Positions 1-11,474 of a stretch of 64,000 bases of DNA are shown here, one piece after another. The stretch is from Meconema thalassinum (taxonomy: Eukaryota > Arthropoda > Insecta > Orthoptera > Tettigoniidae). Both the position numbers and the translations under genes were made by a program. The DNA is taken from contig OX336391.1 of NCBI GenBank assembly GCA_946902985.2, positions 75,617,947 through 75,681,946 of the forward strand, written 5' to 3'. Positions within the stretch are counted from its first letter, which is position 1, and every line of letters starts with the position of its first letter. The notes under the pieces were generated by a model. It was not told where the DNA came from. It saw nothing but the letters and a program-made list of their open reading frames with translations, and ran no database searches.

Positions 1-407
1 AACAACGCTCTTAGGCTCCTACGTTCGTTGCCAATTGCCGACTGCGTTGGCGTCTAGTAGCTAAGTTCTGAACTAGTCCTAGTAGTCGTTGACGGAAAAA
101 GTATGAACTAATTTAAAAATTCAAAGTTGCAGTCCTTACTTGAATTAAAAAACAGATACACACACTAATACAGTCATCACAATTAACACCGGTTATCAGA
201 CACATTCTACACACACCCAAAGTACACGGGGCTATATGACCGCGTTGTCGCAGCCCCTAAACCGAGGAACCAGCCCTACTTTGCCGGGCCCTATGCAACA
301 CACCTGCATCCAATATTACCGATGCAGCATGCACGCGAGCTATTAGGTCTTGTACATCCATGGGTGGAGTACTATAAACTTGTTCCTTGAAGTGTGCCCA
401 CAAATAA

Positions 408-2112
408 CAAGATGTTCAGCAAAGAACATATAGCCTACTTTCTCCTAAATGTATGGGTATCTTTATGACTCTTTGTCCTCATCCCTAAAACAATCACCCC
501 AACCACAATGTATTGTTTGTTTTCTTTTATATTGATAATAAGCCAGTAAGTGTCAAGATCAATATTATAAACTTTATGATGATTGAATAACAAAACTACT
601 AACTTATTGTAATGCATTCACGTCCGTTAATCTCTATATTAAGCCAGCCTGCAAAATTAAGAATCTTCCGCCCCAACCACAGTAGGTGGTGCTGCGACCT
701 ATCAGTGAATTAATCTTTATCTTGTACGCCTATGCACTGCCATCGTAATGTACTACGATGGCAGTGTTCTATGGGTGTTGAATGAGTAGGCAGTTTAAAG
801 TAGCCAAGAGGGAGGCGATCCAGCTGGCAGTGTTGAAAGGTATTCGGAGCGCGATCGTGGCTAATAGTTGAACTACCAGTATTACAAAATTGCCATACTT
901 CAGGAGGCCAGCTCAGGCATTTACACAGCGTTATGTTTGGAACAATATTACCCACATAACCCACAAGAGGACAGCACCGTACAGAGGCATTAAGAAGGCT
1001 GTGGTTAATGACAACGTGTATCTAGTTCTTCTATTCTCCTTTTTCTAATGTCTTCTGTTTATGTGCGATGCTGGGACTGTGATTTTATTAATATACTAGT
1101 GTATACTTTATCCTCTCCTTTGAGCTAAATGACATTTTATTCAGTATCTGTGGAAAAAGCTCGTGCACATCATTTGTAAAAGATTTCAAGAAAAAAAAAA
1201 CTAACTGTAGCAGTACTCGATCCCCAGTCAACTGCGTGTCAGACTAACAAGCTAGCCCAGAGCTAACCGTAACCATGATGTCAGGTGTTCTTAACTGACA
1301 TATTAGATGCAAACTGTTGGCAAATAATGACTTTAAATAAACGATTTCTTCACTGCAGTACATCTTCATTAAAGATCATTTCATACAAAGTTTACATTAT
1401 TGTATCAGTACGGTATATCACATACAACATACTAAAACTACTGAAATATAAGACAGGCACATGAGGACAGCTGCCATCTTGTCGTGTGACACAAACGGCT
1501 CAGCTCTTTTAAGCCACTCATACTGTATAATATTATAATATTAAATTATAATAAATAACGGATCACGACCTTCAGGATAGCTCGATAATCGGAATTGGTG
1601 GGTCTTAAGCTATTTATTAAAATGGTTGCATAATTCACACGGCCGCCATCCTGAAATGGCATGGCCGATGACCTTGAATTTTGGGTGAAAGACGCGTCCT
1701 ATATAAAGGTATGTTGTCACCAAATTTGGTAGAGATCGGATGATTAGTTTAGCCGTAATTTGATTTTACGTTTTGAACATTTGAGTGGCCGCCATTCTGT
1801 TTTGGTAAAGATGGCGGCGATATAAAGTATGACACTGAGGTGTCCTTTACTAGTGCTACCTCTGTACCAAATTTCGTTCAATTCGGTTTCACCGTGTTCG
1901 AATTGATAGGGGGGGACAGACATTCAGAGTACACACACTCACACACACACACAGACACACACACACACACACAGACTCACACACACACATACACACACAC
2001 ACACACAGACTCACACACACACATACACACACACAGACAGACACACTTTCTTCGCCCTGTGTTGATCTCATAAGTCTACTTTCATTTTTTGCAAAAATCG
2101 AAAGTAGGCTAA
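408..2112 (-). mobile_element. Helentron-like non-autonomous element (HINE-like), copy 1
   Basis: This copy was inserted into the transposase relic. On the minus strand it begins TTAGCCTACTTTC at 2112. It ends with the matching subterminal inverted repeat GAAAGTAGGCTA, a short hairpin (ATGTTC, loop TTTGCT, GAACAT) and CTTG at 408. Inside are a poly-G tract, a long CA microsatellite and GCCGCCAT/AAGATGGCGGC motifs near 1650 and 1790-1815. Related ends occur at 54212-55017, 55956-58670 and 62150-63669. Subterminal inverted repeats, a 3' hairpin, an internal microsatellite and insertion between two T residues without target duplication match Helentron-associated interspersed elements. There is no protein-coding capacity. 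Confidence 0.65.
1931..2045 (+). repeat. (CA)n / CAGA microsatellite
   Basis: This is a nearly pure CA run interspersed with CAGACA, inside Helentron-like copy 1. Apparent reading frames across it (His/Thr or Cys/Val runs) are artefacts of the repeat. The related elements near 54.29 and 63.6 kb carry a similar CA or GT tract at the same place. Confidence 0.95.
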
Positions 2113-2998
2113 AAATGTAGTGGATAAAGATCCGCGGAACGTGGCGGCCAGAACATTGGACCTCCACGACCAATCCATTTCCCTGAACATGCTTCATTTA
2201 AACAGTTACGCACAGTCATTCCAAAGTGTGGCCGTGCAACACCATGCTGAAACCATAGCTGTCGCCGAACACCAAGTGGAACATACGATAGAGGGGGTTA
2301 ATAAACTTGTCTGGCAATAGGTAAGGACCTGAAAGCACTCCTCCCACGATTCCAACCCACAGGCTTATACCAAAGCGTGCCTGAAAGCCATGTTCACGGG
2401 TGACATGTGGGTTGTGGTCAGACCAATAATGACTGTTGTGATGGTTGAAAATACCTTCCCGAGTGAAGCTACATTCATCACTCTATAGCACATTCTTGAT
2501 GAAATATTTGTTATCTTTAACTTATTGCAAATGCTATTCATATAACTGTACTCGTTGAATGTGGTCCTCTGGCCGCTGGTGTTGAGTTAACGTGTAAAGA
2601 TATGGATTCAGTTCTTCGTCGTGCAACACGTCAACAACCAGTGTTGGAGATACCTGGAACTGCCTTGCAATATCACAGGTACTTCGCCGAGGTGATTGGT
2701 GAACGGTTTCAAGAATTGCGTCCTCCGTATGTGGAGTAGGCTACGTCTAGTCCTTGGACGACCTCTGTCCACTACTTGTGGGCGAAGATTACCGGTTTCC
2801 CACAGGCGATGCTCAAGTCGACGAAAAACATTCTTATCGGGATGGCGCCTTTGAGGGTACCGTGCCGCATACTCACGAGCAGCACCCAACACTAAAAGCA
2901 TATCGACGTATTCACCATTTGTGAACTTGACAGGATCAGTTATGGTTGTGCAATGCGTGGTTAGTACTCATGCATGCCGTTTAATGGATCACACCGTG

Positions 2999-3466
2999 CG
3001 TTCTTTTTTCCGCTATCGTTTTACGGACTAAGCGAGGATCCCACCATTACCGCCACTGATGGCAGTGTCCTGGAGCTTGGGACTCTTGTGTCGGGGATAC
3101 AACTGGGGAGTGTGACTAGCACTTTGCCCAGGCGGCCTCACCTGCAAAGCGAATGGGTGCGTGATGAAGGGATGGGAACAGTGGGAGGGTTAGGCAAGGA
3201 AAGGGGAAGGAGGCAGCCGTGGCCTTACGGTGGGTACCATCCCGGCATTTGCCCGAAGATGAAGTGGGAAACCACGGAAAACCATTTTGTGGATGACTGA
3301 GGGGGGAATCAAGCCCCCTCTACTCATTTGGACCACCCGAGGCTGAGTAGACCCCGTACCAGTCCTCAGACCAAATTTCAAATTTCGTGGCAGAGCCAGG
3401 AATCGAACCGCGTACCTCCGGGGTGGGAGCTAATCACGCTGACCACTACGCAACGGAGGTGACACA
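2999..3466 (-). mobile_element. tRNA-derived SINE, long form
   Basis: Read on the minus strand, this begins with a tRNA-like head with an A-box-like segment (GCGTAGTGGTCAGCG) and a pol III B box (GGTTCGATTCC). A conserved core follows (AATGGTTTTCCGTGGTTTCC, then GCAAATGCCGGGATGGTACC, then AAGGCCACGGC). The tail contains GTTGTATCCCCGACAC and ends in an A-rich stretch near 3003-3010. The core is shared with the SINEs at 7800, 18582 and 50760. No convincing target duplication was found. It sits upstream of the transposase relic and was probably inserted into that transposon. Confidence 0.75.
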
Positions 3467-3519
3467 CACTGCCATGTGAGAAAATCATGTGATGACGAAA
3501 TAGCAAAAAAAAAAAAGCA

Positions 3520-3605
3520 CCTGACGTAGATTCGAACCGTAGCTCGATGGTGCATGCGAGTTTGATAACCCAACAGTCTACTCAGTGAGCTGCGACGAAT
3601 AGTAC
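3520..3605 (-). repeat. tRNA-like SINE head fragment
   Basis: On the minus strand an A-box-like stretch (CAGCTCACTGAGTAGACTG) is followed about 30 nt later by a B box (GGTTCGAATCTA). An adenine/thymine run lies immediately to its left at 3509-3520. This is compatible with a truncated SINE head or a tRNA pseudogene; it does not fold into an obviously intact cloverleaf. Confidence 0.45.
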
Positions 3606-3739
3606 GGTATTGCGGGATGATACACATTTCTGTGTACATTCCGATGCACTTCAGTATGTTACAATGTTGCCAGCTCCTCGCTTTCATACTTGTGGTTTTT
3701 AAACAGTACCCGATCCGATTTTGCTATAGAAACTTTTGT

Positions 3740-3800
3740 CTTGCAATAGGATGAGGAATCGCATGCCGACATCCAAGTGCGGCATTTTACGTTCACCCTG
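3740..3800 (-). repeat. Probable terminal inverted repeat of the DUF4817-type transposon
   Basis: On the minus strand the sequence starts CAGGGTGAACGTAAAATGCC directly after a TA dinucleotide at 3801-3802. CAGGGTG after TA is the usual outer end of Tc1/mariner-like elements and recurs at 4276 and 48364. This is inferred to be the 5' end of the element carrying the 257-2940 transposase. Its partner would lie left of position 1, so the pairing cannot be tested here. Confidence 0.35.
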
Positions 3801-3959
3801 TATGTAGATTTTTATAATTTTTTCTTGCGAATTTTTATTTTAAAATATATAGAGATACAGTATATGTATATTAATAACATTTTTATAATAAAGGAAAAAA
3901 TAAAACTATTATTTGCAAATTACAGTTTCATTTATTACTCATAGGTCTAAAAACATAAT

Positions 3960-4106
3960 TTTATATAATTAGTATGAACTAAGCAAAAAAGCCCGGCAGA
4001 CAGGCAGCAGAGTAAAGTTTGCGAAGTCACGCACACACGAGGCCCTTACTAGCCTCTCGCTCATATCACCCACGCGTACCACCGGTTGGGAACCTCTGCT
4101 CTAAAT
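3960..4106 (-). repeat. hAT-like terminal fragment
   Basis: On the minus strand the sequence reads CAGAGGTTCCCAACCGGTGG, which resembles the widespread hAT terminus with CAG.GGTTCCCAACC. A short GC-richer segment follows, then AT-rich DNA. Only one end is recognisable and no 8-bp duplication was found, so this may be a truncated non-autonomous hAT copy. Confidence 0.4.
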
Positions 4107-4275
4107 AACAGTCGACACGTTCTACCCATTGTTCAATTCCTCGATTATAGCATTCTGCTCCTAAGTCACGAAACCATTCGAGAACTGCTGCAAGAAATTC
4201 ATAGTGGTTCAATCCTTTACATGTTTCTTTGCTATTCATGGTTGATGTGGGATCTAGTATCGTTCTGTAGAGCTA

Positions 4276-5616
4276 CAGGGTGGCGCACGAAATGTCATAC
4301 ACTGGAAATTGCTTATAGACTATTTAATATACAACATATTTAATAAAGAATGCCATTACAACATTCACTGTAATGTGCATGATTAGTCAGTAGGCAGGAC
4401 ATGTTCAATATGCCCACCTTCTCGGCGTACAACAGCTTCCCGACGAACCTGCATGTTTGTGACCACTCTACAACATAATGTCCTCATTCAACCCTCGGAA
4501 GAAAGTCACAATGGCCGCTTACAATTGCAGTACATTTTCTGGTTTCTGGCGGTAGATTGTCTTCTTCAAATATCCCCACAGAAAGAAGTCGCAGGGATAA
4601 ATATCGGGGCTATGTGATGGCCAGATTGAAAACATTCGGAATATCGATGGGACAACACAAGGGGCCAGAAATGTTTATGCAGGGAGTCCAGAACAACATT
4701 TGCTGTGTGCGGACGAGCTCCATCTTGCTTGAACCACTGTGTGTCTATTGGTAGTCGTGTTGCAAAGAGTTATGGAAGGAAACTGTTTTGCAACATGTCC
4801 ATGTAACGCGCACTGTTGACTGTGTCATTGATAAAGATCGGCCCAACAATTCCATGACTGGAAATTGCAGCCCAAACACATTTTCACTCCACGACTTTCA
4901 ACCTCATGCACAATAGCAGGCCGTTCTTTCGCCCAAAACCGGACATTCTGTTTGTTCGCAGCACCGTTGAGATAAACATGTGCCTCATCACTGAACCATG
5001 TGTTGCGCAGTACATGATCACCTTCTGCAGTAGCCCATGCATCAAACTGTACTCACCGTTGCTTGTCAAGGGCCGTTAGTTTATGACCTGTTGTCATTTT
5101 GTATGGGAATTGGTCAAGCTCAGACTGCAGTATTCTGTGAATTGACCCACAAGAGACGCTCAGCTGAACACAGGCAGTTCTGGTGGATTTGGATTGGCTC
5201 CGAGCCACAGCCGCTCTCACTGCTGCAATATTATCCGGTGAGCGGACTGGGTTGAGACGGATTCGTTTAATCTCCAGTATATTACCTTCTGTTTTAAATT
5301 GGCTGGCCAGTCTACACACCGACTGCCGACAGGGAGCCCACCGGGTACGGAAATAAACACGAAACCTTTCCGAGTCTGAGTTACACTCTTTGTGTCCACA
5401 TGAAACAACACTGTTTTCACCTTCTGTTCGCGCATCAACTTCCCTTTATCTGCCATGCTGTATAACTGGAAGCCGGTACACATGCGCGACATGTGCTGCT
5501 GTCTGTCGAATCACGCATGAAATAAGGTTTCTGTTTACGAAAGGACAGGGTTGTGAGCCCAGATTTACACATTTTATAAACCATTTTCGATGTATGGCAT
5601 TTCGTGCGCCACCCTG
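4276..5616 (-). mobile_element. Tc1/mariner-like transposon, decayed, with TIRs and TA duplication
   Basis: The terminal inverted repeats are CAGGGTGGCGCACGAAATG. They are flanked by TA at 4274-4275 and 5617-5618. The 1341-bp element carries a transposase relic on the minus strand that occupies most of its length. The copy is old: many stops and frameshifts interrupt the gene, and the TIRs diverge just inside the first 19 bases (TCATAC against CCATAC). Confidence 0.85.
4290..5456 (-). pseudogene. Mariner-like transposase relic
   Basis: Minus-strand segments in several frames join to a mariner-like protein. The start MADKGKLMREQKVKT is at 5456. The HTH linker RLNPVRSPDNIAAVRAAVAR leads to KSTRTACVQLSVSCGSIHRI and FPYKMTTGHKLTALDKQR. 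The first catalytic region is NTWFSDEAHVYLNGAANKQN, and the last acidic region is SIWPSHSPDIYPCDFFLWGY. The family order (HTH, WFSDEAHF, SPDLSPCDFFLWG) is clear. There is a frameshift near 5340 and stops in the central part. It is a relic without coding capacity and belongs to the element bounded by the CAGGGTGGCG repeats. Confidence 0.75.
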
Positions 5617-5619
5617 TAC

Positions 5620-6940
5620 AACTATTTTGGCTTGTAGGTTTGAACTTTGGCTATCTGATAATGCTCACATGTCGAGAAAAACATGTCAACTTATGGTTTT
5701 CTCCTCTGCAATCCGTAATAAATCTTGTTTTATCACACGTAATATTTTCAGATTGTTTTTTACGTTTCACGGTAATTGAGATTATACTGTGTTGGCCAAC
5801 TGAAAAGTTGCAATATTAATTAATTCCGAAGAAGCCTTAAACATTTGTCTTTATGCGCTGGTGTCCTGATCACGGAACCCAAGATCCGCACAATTTACGC
5901 TACTGCAGACAATCTCGAACTGTACAACTAACAGTGCCTATTGGGATGCTCATCTGCTGAGCAATGTCCGTGATAGAGGCTATCTATGATTTATGCAAAT
6001 AATTTCATTGATGTCCTGGACCTCCTCATCTGTGGTGAATGTTGTTGTCCTTTCTTCCTGATCAGCATCACCCTCGTCTGTGCAGTCTTGGTCAAATTGT
6101 TGGCGCCTTTTACTATGGCTGGACGCAAAATTGCTTTTGGTCAATATATACCACCAGAATTTCATGGTTATCACACAAGAATCATAGTGTCCTAAGTACT
6201 TAAACTTTGTTATCAGTACTGCAGCAGAACTGTGTCTGCAGTAAGCCCAGAACGTGAACTCTATTACCGTAGAACGGTATGTCTCACTTACTACAGTATT
6301 TGAAGACACCTCGTACATCAGTGATTCTAAAACCAGGTTCCAAGAAGGTTCTCGGGTGTTTTGCCAGATTATCACATATTGGCAACAAAACAAGAAAACA
6401 GAAATTTCATTGGTACCTGGTCATATAATTAATTCATTGACAATATTAGTACTCGTGCATTTTTTTTGATAACTTATACCTCATTTTTAAGAAATCCTTC
6501 AGTCTCACACTGAACTCCTCAATTAATTGTACCTTCTGTAGATGTATTAAGTTTATTTACTGTAATTTAAATAATATGTAATGTGTTGTTGTTGTTGTTT
6601 CCTATGGCTAGCCCGGATTCCAGTCCATCAGCTTTCTTGCGTTCCAATAGAGTTGTGTGCGGTTTCCAGAAGTTCTAATGTGTAATGTAACATATTATTA
6701 AATTCTGGTTTACATGGAATGGTTTAAGGAAATCACATGTGCAGATGCCTCATTTGTGTATTCTTTTGTTGTATTATTTCAGTTGAATTTGGTTATAACA
6801 ACATCCAAGGAACCTTGAAAAATACAGTATGTTAAAAAAAGTGTGTTGTAACAGAGATGCTTATTTTCAGTCAAGAGAGGGGGAAAATCATGAAGAAACT
6901 TAATTATCGTTAAAAATGGTATATTGACTTTCACAGCCAG
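5620..6940. other. Mostly unrecognised intergenic DNA, possible mariner HTH trace
   Basis: No intact gene is seen. On the minus strand between about 6030 and 5830 a broken frame gives QMSIPIGTVSCTVRDCLQ followed by LCGSWVP-like residues, faintly resembling the second helix-turn-helix of mariner transposases; this is weak. At 6587-6600 there is a short (GTT)n run such as ends some LINE 3' tails. Confidence 0.3.
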
Positions 6941-6943
6941 TGA

Positions 6944-7185
6944 ATAACTCAGCAATTTTTCGAGGTTTGTGCCGTGTCTTGTGTGGGGTTTCGCCTAGTT
7001 TTTCGCTTTTAGTTCTCTCAGTAAAGATGCGCAGGTGCGCTCCAAAAAAGGGAGGTAGCGCGCAGTTCGCTACTCCTGTGGGTGTCTGGGCGGAGAGACC
7101 AGGAGCCCGCTGATGAGCCAGCTTGGTGTCCTAGGCGAAACCTCACACAAGATACTGCACAAACCTAGAAAAATTGGAGAGTTAT
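6944..7185. mobile_element. Inverted-repeat MITE-like element
   Basis: The two outer arms of about 55 bp (6944-6998 and 7131-7185) are reverse complements with roughly seven mismatches. Both begin ATAACTC and include TTTGTGC and TTTCGCCTAG. The 130-bp middle is GC-richer and has no coding frame. No target duplication is evident, so the superfamily is unknown. Confidence 0.65.
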
Positions 7186-7799
7186 AATTATCCTTATTTT
7201 ATATGCCCACAAATTCTAAATCTTTTTCAATTCTTGGCTAATCCTGCTTTCCCCATAAGGGGAGACTCTGTAATGGGTGCATTGTAGGTTCTTTGTTGCT
7301 TAGACCACTTCATTCACATCGCTCCATTCAGTATCGCAACTCCTTATTTACAAAGGTTGCATTGAGGCAGGAAGTCAACACTATTGATCTTGAAGCTGGC
7401 CTGGCACCTTGCAGGCTGTGTTCTCAGGAGGAAACGGGATAATCTAAGAGGGGAATAAAATTCGCCAGGTAGCCAGATTTCCTTCTTCGTAGCAAAATCT
7501 TACGGCTACCGAGGCCGAGTATGAATTTCTATGCAAGGTACATGCTTAGAGGTTTGTTGTAATAAGCAAGGCTGAGCCTAGTAATGATAAGAATATTCCT
7601 AGAACAACCTAACAAGGTCAATACTGTAGATTTCCCGCCTCAATGCAACAACATGGAGTTGAACAAACGAACCTGTGACATCCAACTCCAACAGATGTTT
7701 CCCTTCCTCTGAACCTATACGTTGGACATGCTAATGCATAGCCCTATGACACAGATGCAACCTTGACGTAAGAATTAAAGGTGCCTACACATAATATGC

Positions 7800-8018
7800 A
7801 CAGTCACTGTGGAGGCCCAGGTTCGATTCGTGGCTCTGCCAAGAAATTCTGGTCAGAGGGCTGGTACACTCAGCCCCATGAGGCAAAACTGAGAAGGGGA
7901 GGATTCGATTCCTACCTCAGCCTTCCCGGAAATGGTTTTCCACTTCTACTCGAGGAAAATACCAGGATGGTACCTAACATAAGGCCACGGCTGCTTCCTA
8001 TCCACATCCTACCTTGAT
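7800..8018 (+). mobile_element. tRNA-derived SINE, 5'-truncated
   Basis: The B box GGTTCGATTCG is followed by the shared SINE core: AATGGTTTTCCACTTCTACT, then CCAGGATGGTACCTAACATA and AAGGCCACGGCTGCTTCC. The head is shortened and the 3' tail stops after CATCCTACCTTGATGAC. It is the same family as the SINEs at 2999, 18582 and 50760. Confidence 0.7.
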
Positions 8019-8192
8019 GACAAGTACAGTACACACACTAGTACAGACATGAGCTCAGAGGTGGAGTAATAGACGCCAAAGCTGGAGGTCCCTGTATGAG
8101 TCCAATATTTTAATTTTCTACCGTCCATGGTTTGTACACTTGTAAAATCCTTGGCCTAAATGCCGTAATCCTTTATGGCCATTTACAGAATA

Positions 8193-8999
8193 CAGTGGAA
8201 CTTGGATAATTCGAACCACAAGGAACCAGTAAAAAAATCGAATTAAGAAACTTCTTTGAAAAGGGTAGAGAAGATATTCAAATTTGAAGTTTTCATGCAA
8301 GAACGTGTATTAAACATTATATTACATAGGTTTTTAACAAGTAAAGTGCTTATATACTATGTAGGTCTATTACGTTCACATAATTATTTAACGTTCAACA
8401 AAGCATATTAACAGACAACGGTACTGTGAATAACCTCCAAAGCTTCAAATGATAAAATAAAACTTAAATGTACTATTCACCTATTTAACGACAGTAGTAA
8501 TCCTGCAATCTAGTTAAGTCTTAGAGAAATCGACTGTTTTTCAAAAAAGTTTGAGATTTTTACCTGTTTGCTCCAATTAAGTCACTCGGCCATCACAAAA
8601 GAATCTAACAAATTTAAGGAACGGAAAACAGAATCACTTATGTCATTTCTACTTTCAAAAGAACGTCCAAGTTCTGTGATGTGGTTTGTTGCTTGGGCTG
8701 CATTCGGAACAGGTTTTTTTTTGGGAACTTCCTCCACGAGTTCATCGCCAGATGCGTCGTCACCATCTTGCTTTTTCGGAGTTCAGTACATCGGTGATGA
8801 TTTCTGCGTCAGTCAGCTCACCACAAACTGCGACATTTTCGACTTTTTACACGTAAAATCTTCGAATTATCCAAAATATAATTCGAATTAACCACAATGT
8901 TTTAGCATTGATTGTATATAAAATGCTAGGGACCAAGAGAAAAATTCGAATTAAAGAAGATTTCGGATTATAGAAGTTCAGAATAGCCACGTTCCACTG
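8193..8999 (-). mobile_element. pogo/Tigger-like element, internally deleted
   Basis: The termini are CAGTGGAAC followed by GTATTCGAA-like sequence and its inverse, flanked by TA at 8191-8192 and 9000-9001. Minus-strand translation of about 8830-8565 gives ELTDAEIITDVLNSEK and, in another frame, EELGRSF-like and SVFRSLNLLDSFVMAE. These fit the C-terminal tail of pogo/Tigger (jerky-type) transposases. The CENP-B-like DNA-binding part and the DDE core are missing, so the element is non-autonomous. Confidence 0.65.
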
Positions 9000-9001
9000 T
9001 A

Positions 9002-10726
9002 TTTTCTTGGGAGGAGTTGAACTGCTACCACATCCAGCATAAAGCCCTAATCTTGCGCCTTCAGATCCATGGCCCATTTCCTGCATTGAAAAATGTCAAA
9101 AACATTGAGCTGTGGATGTAGGTTCCTCAGAATGCTTCGCATCAGAACTCAGACTGATACCATCATGGGTTAAGAAACCTACCTGAAAGATGGCCCAAAA
9201 CCATAGAATAGTTTAATTTCTTGTCAGGAAACTCCCCAAATAAAATTTTCTTTAAAAAACGGCATTACTTATGAGACATCTCTCTATGCAGATGCATGCC
9301 ACCTCCGGAGAAAACATTGTTCTCTCTGTATTACAACCAACCTGCAAGTTACAATAAGTTTAAAATGATAACATTATGAAAAGAGAGAGAAATATTAAAT
9401 TTAAATGAGTTAAGAGGTATTAATTGCATAATGCGTACTTTACTAAAATATTTACAGAGATGATAAAGACTGGTTGACTTTACAGCTAATAGAAGACGAG
9501 ATTACAATGTTCATTCTTAAAATTAATCTCTTCAGTTATCTTGATGTTTCGAAGAGCTCAACAGAAGAACAATCATAGGCTGCATCCATTCACATAATAT
9601 ACCTGCAAAGAGAACAAAATTTGATAATACCATATACAAGTAATAATATTATTCAGGGGCATATAAAACACATGCTCATCGTCAAGATATAAAGGGACCT
9701 TCAGCCACTCTTAATTCATTACACGAGCTATCCAGTTCCATTGTAATAGTGCCATAGTGTGGACTTCCGCTTAACCGTTTGCCACCCACCCCCATCTCTA
9801 GGTGGAGATGATGTGGGAGAGCACACCTCGACTGTACATCTCCATCCGAATATGAAGGAGTGAGCGCTTTCTTATATGGCGCGCAGTCCTTGTCGGACTT
9901 AAACCTGTCTCACTCTTGGAGAAGAGTGAGAGCGCTGTCGAGGGACCTTCTCCCTTTCTGAAGACTGGGTGTCCGTCCCTAACACGTCGTTTCTCTCTTC
10001 TCCACCAGTGATTTCTTCTTAGTATAAGTAAGTTCCTCCACAGTAAGGGGTTTGGCTTCTGTCGGCTTCGCTTGATGGTCGTGGGAGCGGAAGGGCCAGC
10101 AGATGCAGTAGCCACCCCATTGGCTGGCGGGCGAGAGAAATGGCATCGCACCGTCTCCCTCTTCTCCACTATCTTGATCATATCAGGTGAGCTGGATGAA
10201 GGACCAGCCCTGGTCGGTGAAATGTTCACCATTCACTGATACACATTGCTGGCACATTTTCAGCACCAGCTGTGAACTAGGTAAGTACAAATTCCTCTAC
10301 TCAATGACTCAGTGCTGGGCGAGCGCCGCATTACGGCCAAGTGCTTGACGGGAGACAGGCTCGCAATGCGGGCGAGCCAAAATCCCCGTCACAAATAAAA
10401 CAAAGTCCCTGTATATTATTTCCACCCTAAAATTCTAAATGCCAACGAAACGCTGGTAATAAGATTTATTTAAATATTAATTAATTGAAAATAAGAAACC
10501 TTAAAAATATAAACATTTCATAAGATGCGGAATAACGTAGTCCCTTCTCAGACTCGATTGGTTGAAAACATGGACAACATACGTTTCACGAGTTAGAAAG
10601 AAAAGGACTGGTAGTCATGGAGAAGTAAATGTTAGGTTAGGTATTGACCACAAATTCATTTGAGTTTAAGTTCTTTCGGAAAAAATTAAAAAAAAGAACT
10701 AGAATAAATTGTTTGTTATATAATAA
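9002..10726. other. Unassigned DNA with one unrecognised 144-codon frame
   Basis: The only longer frame is on the minus strand (10232 down to 9798). It is rich in Arg, Ser and Pro and has no domain I recognise. Its G+C content is higher than the surrounding DNA, so it may be part of an old retroelement ORF1 or chance. I see nothing else in this stretch. Confidence 0.25.
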
Positions 10727-11027
10727 CCCCTGGCACTACAGCCCATGAAGGGCCTAAGCCTACCAAGCGACTGCTGCCCAGCCAATTGGCCTGCAGATAT
10801 TGGGGTGACGCGTGATCAGCGCATCGGGTCCCCTCGGTCGTTAATCTTGGTTTTCGAGATCGAGGTGCTGCCTCACCGTCATACAGCTACTCAATTGTCC
10901 TCACGAGGCTGAGTGCACCCCGTTTCAGCCCTCACGTCAGTTTCTAAAATCCCCGACGGAGCCGGGAATCGAACCCGGGGTCTCCGGGTGAGAGGTAGGC
11001 GTGCTACCCCAACACCTCGGGGCCGGC
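10727..11027 (-). mobile_element. tRNA-derived SINE, second family, copy 1
   Basis: On the minus strand the head reads GCACGCCTACCTCTCACC, then the B box GGTTCGATTCCC and CGGCTCCGTCGGGGATTTTA. The body contains GAGGACAATTGAGTAGCTG and the 3' end is GGGCTGTAGTGCCAGGGGTT. It is about 300 bp long and aligns along its whole length with 12648-12937. It lacks the core of the other SINE family, so it is a distinct family. Confidence 0.8.
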
Positions 11028-11214
11028 TTGATTGTTACTCCTCCAAATGTTTGTATAGTGTTCATTATTTAACCAAATCCGTGCACCGTACACATAGTTA
11101 TAATACACACTCACACCTCGCTTTTGTTATTTCACTGCTATGGATATTTTATTTCACCACTTTGAACAATTCATTTCACCGCTTTGAAGCCTTACCATAA
11201 ATCAGGGGTCCCTA

Positions 11215-11474
11215 ACACTTAGAATACCAAGGAGCGCAAAAGCGTTCCTCGGCGTGTTAGCGAAAATAGCGCTCCTCATGCAGGCAGTTTTATATTTGCT
11301 TGTAGTTCTCAGATTTCTCACAGATCGCAGCACAACGCAGATGATCCAGAATCGGCAAAGCCTGCAGTCCCTAAATCTATCACAACTATTGTGGTAATAG
11401 CTTTATTTACGGAGATATGATATTTTTGAAAGCGCTTACTGTTTTGTTCACCACGCACCATTGATAGTACGAAT
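11215..11474 (+). other. 5' flank of the piggyBac relic
   Basis: An upstream segment near 11231-11250 contains a small palindrome (AGGAGCGCAAAAGCGTTCCT) and further GCGCTCCT at 11272. This looks like a subterminal transposase-binding region of a piggyBac-like element. No TTAA-bounded terminal repeat was found. Confidence 0.35.

Larger units (their letters stand above)
257..2940 (-). pseudogene. DUF4817-type Tc1/mariner transposase relic, split by an insertion
   Basis: This is a decayed DNA-transposon transposase read on the minus strand. The N-terminal part (about 2940 down to 2600) gives a DUF4817-like helix-turn-helix region with EYAARYPQRRHPDKNVFRRL and VDRGRPRTRR. The middle part (about 2600-2113) gives SDECSFTREGIFNHHNSHYW and GPYLLPDKF, then [20 protein letters not shown], the usual run-up to the last catalytic acidic residue. 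The C-terminal part resumes at 407 with LWAHFKEQVYSTPPMDVQDL and ends at a TAG at 257-259. The two halves are separated by a 1.7-kb element (408-2112) whose removal restores the reading frame. Other stops and frameshifts make the gene dead. The family assignment rests on recalled family motifs and is fairly firm; exact ends are approximate. Confidence 0.72.

Noticed and set aside
1840..2197. Open frames rich in His/Thr and Cys/Val over the CA repeat
   Set aside because: They arise from reading the microsatellite on either strand and have no support outside it.
3520..3605. Possible functional tRNA gene
   Set aside because: A and B boxes are present but I cannot draw an intact acceptor stem, and the context is SINE-like.
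9798..10232. Arg/Ser-rich 144-codon frame as a possible host gene
   Set aside because: No splice context, domain or homologous motif recognised; kept only as an unassigned frame.
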